The notes beneath the pieces were generated by a model. It was not told where the DNA came from. It saw only the letters and a list, made by a program, of their open reading frames with translations, and did no database searches. From the NCBI GenBank assembly GCA_016927125.1, contig JAFGNG010000185.1, positions 1 to 9,878 of the forward strand: DNA of 9,878 bases. The letters run 5' to 3'. Within the stretch, counting starts at the first letter, position 1. The number at the start of each line of letters is the position of its first letter. A program made the position numbers and the translations under genes. The DNA is from Planctomycetota bacterium (lineage in GTDB: Bacteria > Planctomycetota > SZUA-567 > JAFGNG01). Positions 1-5,048 of this stretch are shown piece by piece.

Positions 1-33
1 TCCCAAATCTATGCCACTTTCCCTGACGGTGAA
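1..33 (+). pseudogene. possible upstream part of terminase, other frame
   Basis: Frame 1 is open from the window edge and reads SQIYATFPDGE before the point where the terminase-like frame takes over. The downstream frame has TGA stops at 24-26 and 30-32, so the terminase cannot continue upstream in its own frame. Adding a single base near 34-36 would join the two as GE-H/Q-LLPSHGR, which reads naturally for this family. The fragment is very short and cut by the window edge, so its link to the terminase is inference. Confidence 0.35.
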
Positions 34-35
34 CA

Positions 36-512
36 TTGCTTCCGAGTCATGGCCGCTTTGTTGGCGCATCCTCCCTGCCCTTTTCTGATTACAAGAAGAA
101 ACGCGGCGACCGGGTTGGTCTCAACTGGCGAATTCCCAATGTCACCGGACGGCGCGCTGTGCGGCACGTAGTCTACGACACTAATTACTGGAAAAGCTTC
201 ATTCATGCTCGCCTGGCTGTGTCCATGGGTGATAAGGGATGTTTATCTCTGTTTGGCAAAAAAGCAGACACCCATCGTCTATTTGCCGAACATCTGTCAG
301 CCGAATATCGGGTAAAGACTGAAGGACGTGGCCGCACCGTTGACGAATGGAAAATCCGACCTGCCCAATTCGATAATCACTGGTTCGATTGCTTGGTAGG
401 GTGCTCAGTGGCGGCGAGTATGCAGGGGGTGATCCTGCCTGGGATGGATGATCGGAGAGTGGCTAATAAAACGCGAGTAAAACTTTCCTCAATCCAGAAA
501 GGAAAAAAATAG
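36..512 (+). CDS. phage terminase large subunit (GpA-type), C-terminal fragment
   Basis: This encodes the C-terminal, nuclease-side part of a phage terminase large subunit, the motor-nuclease that cuts concatemeric phage DNA and packages it into proheads. Family recognition rests on the run from about residue 45 to 130: DTNYWKSF, HARLAV, GCLSLFG, LFAEHL, YRVKTEGRGRTVDEWK and DNHWFDCLVGC, all familiar from GpA-like terminases of planctomycete-type prophages. Whole proteins of the family have several hundred residues, so the ATPase half is missing, either outside the window or lost. The listed TTG start at 36 is only the first possible codon after in-frame stops at 24 and 30; it has no convincing ribosome site, so the true gene probably began upstream and was frameshifted. 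No portal or capsid gene follows. It is very likely a non-functional prophage remnant. The family call is from recall, not a search. Confidence 0.72.
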   Translation: MLPSHGRFVGASSLPFSDYKKKRGDRVGLNWRIPNVTGRRAVRHVVYDTNYWKSFIHARLAVSMGDKGCLSLFGKKADTHRLFAEHLSAEYRVKTEGRGRTVDEWKIRPAQFDNHWFDCLVGCSVAASMQGVILPGMDDRRVANKTRVKLSSIQKGKK

Positions 513-537
513 GTGTTTGCAAAAACTACAATTCAAT

Positions 538-657
538 AATCGCTATCGATAAAATCAATTACAACGATAGTCATTACCACCAACGGCAGCAGCACCATCA
601 TCACCGTAATCACCACTACTACCACCATCACTACCAGCCGCTGCAGCGATAGCGATT
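538..657. repeat. 11-base inverted repeat flanking a trinucleotide-rich tract
   Basis: The left arm AATCGCTATCG (538-548) is the exact reverse complement of the right arm CGATAGCGATT (647-657). Between them, from about 572 to 640, the plus strand is built of CAC, CAT, ATC, ACC and ACT triplets and is almost free of G. In one frame it would read as a His/Tyr-rich peptide, but that frame has no start codon. The arms could close a long hairpin over an unstructured, purine-poor loop. Slipped-strand expansion of a simple repeat is the plainest explanation. Confidence 0.5.
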
Positions 658-744
658 ACGATACCGCCACTGCGGAAGGAAGGTGACAACATCCTTAATG
701 CTTTAAAAAATAAATCTGTAATCGACTTACCACATAAAACCATA

Positions 745-992
745 TTTATAACTATTTTACCACTTTCATAAGGATTTTGCCACTAGTTGCAATTATTGTA
801 ATTTAATTATATTTTACGAGGTTATAGCTAAACCCTACCCCCCAAATGTTAACATAACTAATTATAATATATTGCCTTATGAATTTAACATAGTAGAATA
901 GCATGGCACTGTTTTAGTTTGGATGGTAAAAGATCTATGAATCTCATAAATTATTTTCATGGATTTATGCATTTTATAATCATTTTACCACT
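745..992 (+). repeat. dispersed TTTTACCACT direct repeats
   Basis: The sequence at 745-764 and that at 973-992 agree at 18 of 20 positions, both ending in ATTTTACCACT or CATTTTACCACT. A near copy, ATTTTGCCACT, lies 20 bases after the first box (774-784), and an inverted TTTTACC box is at 924-930. Repeats of this kind upstream of a toxin-like gene can be operators, but no regulator gene is visible here. They could also be traces of local duplication in AT-rich DNA. Confidence 0.4.
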
Positions 993-1008
993 ATTATAAC
1001 TGTTTTTC

Positions 1009-1036
1009 TTGAAAAAGTCTGATATATAACCATAAT
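1009..1036 (+). promoter_or_regulatory. candidate sigma-70-type promoter for the Fic gene
   Basis: A -35-like TTGAAA (1009-1014) is followed after 16 bases by a -10-like CATAAT (1031-1036). Transcription would start about 25 bases before the Fic start codon. The surroundings are AT-rich, so chance matches are likely; an alternative TATAAT lies at 1036-1041 but its spacing (21 bases) is poor. The third TTTTACCACT box (983-992) lies just upstream, where a regulator might act. Confidence 0.35.
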
Positions 1037-1066
1037 ATAATAATAACAGTTATTCTGGAGAATGAC

Positions 1067-2599
1067 ATGTCTAAAAGCAATGTTGATTCATCAATTCGTC
1101 GGCCAGCTGGCTATACCGAGCTTATTGATCGGTTTAATCTTCAGGTTATTCCTAATTGGCATAAGTCCTATGTTACTTCTAAGGGAAAACACCAGATAGA
1201 GACGGCAGGTGGTGTCGTAGAGGAAATCTATCCGTCACGATATTGGCCAGGGGACTCTCTTGGCAACCACCTCGAATTTGCCCTCAAATTTGATGGGACA
1301 AATCTCGCTATTCTTGCCAGCTTGTTTCAGGAGGTGGATCAAAAGGATTTTTTGGACTATGTTAAATCAAAACCAACCGGCAAATATACACGTCAACTGT
1401 GGTTTTTATATGAATTTTTTACCAATAAAACGCTCCCATTGGATGATCTAAAACAGGGAAACTATATAGACCTTCTTGATCCTGATAAATATTATACCAT
1501 CGTTCCCGTCCGTCAAATTCGCCGTCAACGAATAAATGACAATCTTCTCGGTGGAAGTCATTTCTGCCCAATTATACGACGTACTGACAATCTTCTTTCT
1601 TTTCAAGAGGCCAATCTTACCAAGAGATGCAAAGAAGCAGTGTCGGCCTATCCACCGGAGTTGCTAAAACGAGCTATGAGTTACAGCTATAACAAGGAAA
1701 CGAAATCTTCGTATGAAATTGAGCATATTAAACCAAACTCGACTCGAACCGAACGATTCATTGCAATGCTCCAACTTGCTGAAAAAGAAGACTTTTGCGA
1801 AAAGGCACGTTTGATTGATCTACAAAATCGTATTGTCGATTTAAGATTTGCTAGTTCTGATTATCGAAAAATTCAATATTATGTCGGTGAAACCATCTCT
1901 TGGCAGAAGCAACGAGTTCATATCGTATGTCCGAAACCTGAAGATTTGATCGAACTTATGGAAGGATTGATTAAGGCACATAAACGGATGGATAAAGGAG
2001 AAGTTCCAGCTGTTATTCATGCGGCCGCTATCGCATACGGCTTTGTTTTTATACATCCATTTGAAGACGGTAACGGGCGAATCCATCGTTTCCTGATCCA
2101 CAATATTCTTGCACGCCGAGGATTTACTCCTGAAGGTGTTATGTTTCCGGTGTCGGCAGCGATGTTGAAAGATCTTGCTGCTTACGATGCCTCGCTGGAG
2201 GCTTTCTCGCAGCCTCTCATGACCTTGGTTGATTATGTACTCGACGGCGAAGGCAAGATGACCGTTCAAAACGACACCGCCCTTTGGTATAAATACATCG
2301 ATATGACACCTCAGGCCGAGGCTCTTTTCCGTTTTATTGAGCAGACTATCGATACCGAGCTGGTTGAAGAATTGACCTTCCTGGCCAAGTACGATCAGAC
2401 CAAAAAGGCAATCCAGGAGATTGTCGATATGCCGGATCGTAAGATTGATATTTTCATACAATCCTGCTTGCAGAACAATGGCCGTCTTTCTGCGCGGAAG
2501 CGAACCAGTAATTTTGATTTCCTCACAGATGAGGAAGTTAACCTCATGGAAGAAGCGTTCCAGGTTGCTTATAATAGTGATATCTCGGACAAGACATGA
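1067..2599 (+). CDS. Fic family protein (putative AMPylase)
   Basis: Fic enzymes transfer AMP, or less often another nucleotide or phosphate group, from a nucleotide onto a hydroxyl side chain of a target protein. The 510-residue product carries the full active-site signature HPFEDGNGRIHR at residues 330-341, with catalytic His330, acidic Asp334 and the phosphate-binding GNGR. About 110 residues upstream lies SSYEIEH (214-220), at the place and with the spacing of the class II inhibitory helix motif (S/T)xxxE(G/N); Glu219 would be the inhibitory glutamate, but His220 replaces the usual Gly or Asn. Residues 1-200 and the 400-510 tail are helical and lack a motif I can name; the tail may be a winged-helix-like domain. 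ATG at 1067 is preceded by GGAG at 1057-1060. The stop overlaps the next start as ATGA, showing translational coupling to the broken phosphoesterase. The gene is intact and more AT-rich than the phage-derived flanks, suggesting transfer as cargo. The target is unknown. Confidence 0.93.
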   Translation: MSKSNVDSSIRRPAGYTELIDRFNLQVIPNWHKSYVTSKGKHQIETAGGVVEEIYPSRYWPGDSLGNHLEFALKFDGTNLAILASLFQEVDQKDFLDYVKSKPTGKYTRQLWFLYEFFTNKTLPLDDLKQGNYIDLLDPDKYYTIVPVRQIRRQRINDNLLGGSHFCPIIRRTDNLLSFQEANLTKRCKEAVSAYPPELLKRAMSYSYNKETKSSYEIEHIKPNSTRTERFIAMLQLAEKEDFCEKARLIDLQNRIVDLRFASSDYRKIQYYVGETISWQKQRVHIVCPKPEDLIELMEGLIKAHKRMDKGEVPAVIHAAAIAYGFVFIHPFEDGNGRIHRFLIHNILARRGFTPEGVMFPVSAAMLKDLAAYDASLEAFSQPLMTLVDYVLDGEGKMTVQNDTALWYKYIDMTPQAEALFRFIEQTIDTELVEELTFLAKYDQTKKAIQEIVDMPDRKIDIFIQSCLQNNGRLSARKRTSNFDFLTDEEVNLMEEAFQVAYNSDISDKT

Positions 2600-2763
2600 A
2601 CACTAAAAATACCCGCTTTCTTCTGATCAGTGATACTCATGGTAAATTAGACATTATTAACGATCTTGCTTTTCAAACAAAAGCTGACGCTGTAATACAT
2701 ACCGGCGATTTCGGGTTCTATAACAACGGAAGTTATGAACGCCTTGTGGGACAAGACCTATGA
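2596..2763 (+). pseudogene. truncated metallophosphoesterase (calcineurin-like), N-terminal fragment
   Basis: Starting at the ATG that overlaps the Fic stop, a 55-codon frame reads MNTKNTRFLLISDTHGKL, then DAVIHTGDFGFYNNGSYERL, then VGQDL and a stop. The first two metal-binding motifs of calcineurin-like phosphoesterases are present: Asp-x-His (DTH, residues 13-15) and GD (GDFGF, from residue 37). The later motifs, GNHD/E and the C-terminal histidines, are missing, and the usual family length is well over 150 residues. Family resemblance ends near ERL (about 2745), where the sequence becomes the tape-measure-like frame, so the gene was cut by a recombination or deletion junction around 2735-2750. 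It is surely inactive as an enzyme. The tight coupling suggests that Fic and this phosphoesterase once formed an operon. It is short, but the motifs make the call solid. Confidence 0.8.
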
Positions 2764-3682
2764 CGTGGAAGCGGCCAAGCAGATGGCCGAAGACGCCACA
2801 CGGCGTGATGTGCAGCGGATTGAGATCGAGAAGCAGAAAGCGCTGGCGGAAAGCGAACAGAAGCATGACGCCGACCTCGCCCGGATCGGCAGCGAGCATC
2901 TCGCGGAGATGCAGGCAATTGAAGACGAGGCCAGGTCGTCGCATGAAGCGCGTCGCCAAAGATATGCAGCGGAACTGCAAGCCTCTCAGGATGCGTTAAC
3001 CAAGGCCAGACAGGAATGGAAGGATGCTATTGCTGAAGCTTCTGAAAAACGCAAAGCGGCTGAAGCAGATGACGAAGGGCCGGGCAAGCTTGGTCAACCC
3101 TCGGGGCTGCTCGATAGAATCAAGGAACAGCTTACCCTTACCGGCGCAGCCTTGCAGAACGCTTCTCCCAACTGGTCATTTTCTATCTGGTGTAAAAACG
3201 AGCTTATCTGGGCGGGCGAAAAAACCTCCGGCACCACCCCCGAGGGGCAATATCAGCGCACCAATGGCTGTGATAGCAGTACGGGAAGCATAACTCTGGT
3301 CGGCATTCCAGAACTTGAACTGAATGGTTGCCTGCCAGGCTCGTTTTCCAATACCTATAACATCAGTATTGTGGGCACCTGTTGCTCCGGGCCGGCAGGT
3401 GTCTGTGGCGGAACAGTCACTCGCGTAAGCGAATCGGTCTGGACAACGACTGCCGGGACTTATGGCTTTGAATTGCGACTTGAGTCTGCACGGGGCGGAT
3501 TCGGCGGTTGGGATATAACTATCTGGGACACGCAAGACCCGCCTAACCTCTTCGGCTTATTTTTACCAGACGATTACACCATGCCCTGGCCGCGCTGCGA
3601 CCCGCGTGGACTTTATCTGGGGCAACTCGGTGATTTATGCACCGGTGACTGGATGGTTGATAACCACGCAATAGTGTCGTAA
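2735..3682 (+). CDS. chimeric phage-derived protein: tape-measure-like coiled coil fused to Cys/Gly-rich segment
   Basis: The 315-residue frame falls into two unlike parts. Residues 1-135 are highly charged, Ala/Glu/Lys/Arg-rich and helical, with the style of the coiled-coil stretch near the end of phage tail tape-measure proteins (ARQEWKDAIAEA, then GPGKLGQPSGLLDRI). Such proteins set tail length and usually run to many hundred residues, so this is a fragment. From about residue 145 the sequence becomes a Cys, Gly, Trp and Thr-rich beta-type segment (IWAGEKTSGTTPEGQY, GTCCSGPAGVCGG, GFGGWDITIWD) that I cannot assign; it may come from another virion or tail-tip protein. The ATG at 2735 has GGAAG two bases upstream and lies inside the broken phosphoesterase, so the start is a product of the rearrangement. 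The stop TAA shares its last A with the ATG of the next gene. Expression and function are doubtful. Confidence 0.6.
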   Translation: MNALWDKTYDVEAAKQMAEDATRRDVQRIEIEKQKALAESEQKHDADLARIGSEHLAEMQAIEDEARSSHEARRQRYAAELQASQDALTKARQEWKDAIAEASEKRKAAEADDEGPGKLGQPSGLLDRIKEQLTLTGAALQNASPNWSFSIWCKNELIWAGEKTSGTTPEGQYQRTNGCDSSTGSITLVGIPELELNGCLPGSFSNTYNISIVGTCCSGPAGVCGGTVTRVSESVWTTTAGTYGFELRLESARGGFGGWDITIWDTQDPPNLFGLFLPDDYTMPWPRCDPRGLYLGQLGDLCTGDWMVDNHAIVS

Positions 3683-4107
3683 TGGAAATTAAAATGCCTG
3701 AATTCAAAACCATCGATCACGATCCCAAACACACATCCTCGACCACAAAATCGCCCCGCACCTCATTCCCGGAATCCTACCACTGCCAATCCCGCCTGCA
3801 TTGCCATGCCTGCCGTAATAACTCCGGCTTCCGCCAGACTTTAGTCCAAGCCTACGGACCATTCGATTGTCCTCTAAATCTCCCCATCGGCAAAGATACT
3901 GCTCTTCCCACCGCCCAACTCACCCCGCAACCACATCCCACCTGCCTCTACGCCACCATCCTCGACGACCCCTTCCACCCTCATCGCCCCTGCAAAGGCC
4001 GCAAGGTCAAGTGCACCAATCCTGACTGTCCTGCCGACTTCTGGTACGAGGCGGGGTGTAACGAAGGGGAATGCAGGTTCTTTGAAAATCCCTGCAAAGA
4101 ACTATGA
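3682..4107 (+). CDS. cysteine-rich small prophage protein, possible zinc-binding
   Basis: The 141-residue product has 11 cysteines (residues 35, 41, 44, 63, 88, 104, 111, 116, 126, 131, 138). These include CHAC followed by a GFRQ segment, and CTNPDC, arrangements that could bind zinc. I recall similar small proteins with a CxxC plus 'FR' motif beside tail genes in planctomycete-type prophages, but cannot name a function. There is no signal peptide or membrane segment. The start at 3682 overlaps the previous stop by one base; ATG at 3694 is an alternative, and neither has a good ribosome site, so translation would depend on coupling. The coding strand is strikingly C-rich and G-poor between about 3760 and 3990, unlike the neighbours, which may reflect a strand bias or a different origin. 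It is the last prophage-like gene before the surface-protein unit. Confidence 0.55.
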   Translation: MEIKMPEFKTIDHDPKHTSSTTKSPRTSFPESYHCQSRLHCHACRNNSGFRQTLVQAYGPFDCPLNLPIGKDTALPTAQLTPQPHPTCLYATILDDPFHPHRPCKGRKVKCTNPDCPADFWYEAGCNEGECRFFENPCKEL

Positions 4108-4149
4108 ATATTATGTTAAATATTATTTTGATAATAAACTCTGTTTTTT

Positions 4150-4178
4150 TTGACAAACTCTATTTTGTGTAGTAGGTT
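4150..4178 (+). promoter_or_regulatory. candidate promoter with consensus -35 TTGACA
   Basis: TTGACA at 4150-4155 is a perfect -35 match. At the ideal 17-base spacing the -10 position holds TAGGTT (4173-4178), which keeps only three consensus bases, so the site is weak or uses an activator. It is oriented to drive the PEP-CTERM gene and its dockerin-bearing neighbour. Confidence 0.3.
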
Positions 4179-4188
4179 ACATATGTTA

Positions 4189-4302
4189 AGGACGGGGGTG
4201 GTCCTGTAGTATTTTCCATATATCAAAAAACAGCTCGCACCGGGAAGGCGCGTAACTACTTTGCCAGGCTTGAAATAGGAGCTCTGGGGAGGCTTGCTGT
4301 TT
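4189..4302 (+). other. potentially structured 5' leader RNA
   Basis: AGGAC (4189-4193) pairs with GTCCT (4201-4205) around a G-rich seven-base loop. Farther on, AAACAGC (4228-4234) pairs exactly with GCTGTTT (4296-4302), enclosing about 60 GC-richer bases. Inside that segment AGCTC (4232-4236) can instead pair with GAGCT (4279-4283), so two alternative folds exist. The sequence also holds an imperfect direct repeat (GGGAAGGCGCG and GGGGAGGCTTG). It fits no riboswitch class I know; the pairing may be chance. Confidence 0.3.
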
Positions 4303-4417
4303 CAACAAGTTATCAACTGTAACACCAAACTTGCTGCTGTGGCTATGAGAGGTTTTATTTATTCAAATTCTTTTTTCAAATAAAGTGTAATAAAGAATAA
4401 TTCGGAGGAGAGGCAAA

Positions 4418-5008
4418 ATGGCAAGGTCGTATTTTAAAACAATAGGGATAGCAGTAGCGGTTATGGTTCTTTTGGCAGGTGCGGCACAGGCGGGATTGCT
4501 TTACTTTGAGCCTGCGTATCCAGGTGATATTTATGCGGAAGTCAATGATATTATAACCTATGATCTTATCTATGATCCCGGCATCGATGGAGCCTTCAAC
4601 TTAATTGGCTTTGATTATGATTTTGGCTTTGACAGCCAGGAACTTGCATATGTTTCCGCTTCAAGCTCTCGCATTGCTATTGATGAAATGATGAGCGGTG
4701 AGACTGATCCCGGAGCCTTATGGCTCGTAGGCATGGATGTAGTCAGTGGCTATCAGTTCATATCTGAAACTCCTGCGACAGTTCTTTCTATTGATTTCCG
4801 AGTTATCAGTCCTGCTATAAGCGACGCAGCATCAGATTGCTGGCTCTTGGAGCAAGATCCGCTGCTCTACAAGGGCATGATGGATGATCTTGGCGGGATG
4901 CACTCCTTTGGCGCAGTTTACGGCGCAGATGTGGCAGTCCCTGAGCCGGGGACAGTGGCGCTGCTTGCTATTGGCGGTTTGCTTGCAATCACTCGGTGGC
5001 GAAGATAA
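4418..5008 (+). CDS. PEP-CTERM sorted exported protein with cohesin-like domain
   Basis: The 196-residue product has a Sec signal peptide (basic MARSYFK, hydrophobic 8-21, likely cut after AQA at 25). At the end lies a PEP-CTERM signal: VPEP at 174-177, a hydrophobic stretch to about 191, then basic TRWRR. PEP-CTERM tails are recognised by an exosortase, which removes the tail after the protein reaches the envelope. The core (about 35-132) has a beta-sandwich pattern: ITYDLIYDPG, then NLIGFDYDFGFDSQELAYVSAS, then ATVLSIDFRVISP. This resembles cohesin-like domains, where a conserved 'G-F-D-hydrophobic' strand is followed by an 'L-x-F-V-S' turn and a late 'L-x-I-x-F-R-V' strand. GGAGGAG seven bases before the ATG supports the start. 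The next gene, 40 bases downstream, ends in a dockerin, the natural partner of a cohesin, so the two may form a receptor-ligand pair. The PEP-CTERM call is firm; cohesin-like is tentative. Confidence 0.88.
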   Translation: MARSYFKTIGIAVAVMVLLAGAAQAGLLYFEPAYPGDIYAEVNDIITYDLIYDPGIDGAFNLIGFDYDFGFDSQELAYVSASSSRIAIDEMMSGETDPGALWLVGMDVVSGYQFISETPATVLSIDFRVISPAISDAASDCWLLEQDPLLYKGMMDDLGGMHSFGAVYGADVAVPEPGTVALLAIGGLLAITRWRR

Positions 5009-5048
5009 GTTAACATTTCTTTAATAATTTGAATGAAGGAACCCAAAA

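Larger units (their letters stand above)
513..1066. other. AT-rich intergenic region upstream of the Fic gene
   Basis: This 554-base stretch has no convincing gene. It holds, in order: a CAC/ATC/ACC-rich trinucleotide tract flanked by an 11-base inverted repeat (538-657); an AT-rich block with three TTTTACC boxes and one TTTTGCC box; a 9-base inverted repeat (TTCATAAGG at 765-773 and CCTTATGAA at 875-883); and a plausible promoter and ribosome site just before the Fic start. It is clearly more AT-rich than the terminase fragment to its left, which suits the left flank of a foreign insert. Short reading frames here lack a sensible start or homology. Confidence 0.7.
4108..4417. other. 310-base intergenic leader before the surface-protein unit
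   Basis: No gene is seen. The first 45 bases are very AT-rich. A possible promoter begins at 4150, followed by about 240 bases that would be a long 5' leader: a small GC hairpin (4189-4205), a segment that can close on itself (4228-4302), an AT-rich run (4355-4395) and the ribosome site GGAGGAG at 4404-4410. No known riboswitch consensus was recognised. The boundary between prophage remnant and host surface genes must lie somewhere in this stretch. Confidence 0.6.

Noticed and set aside
512..652. His/Tyr-rich reading frame through the trinucleotide tract
   Set aside because: The frame lacks an ATG, GTG or TTG start with a ribosome site and ends at TAG (650-652); it is best explained by the simple repeat.
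555..743. Minus-strand 62-codon frame, Gly/Asp/Ala-rich
   Set aside because: It is the reverse reading of the same trinucleotide tract, with no ribosome site and no recognisable family.
1841..2461. Minus-strand 206-codon frame inside the Fic gene
   Set aside because: It lies wholly antisense to a gene with an intact catalytic motif and shows no domain of its own.
4189..4302. Known riboswitch (c-di-GMP, cobalamin, SAM or TPP class)
   Set aside because: Some GC-rich fragments recall such motifs, but none of the consensus cores is present in order.
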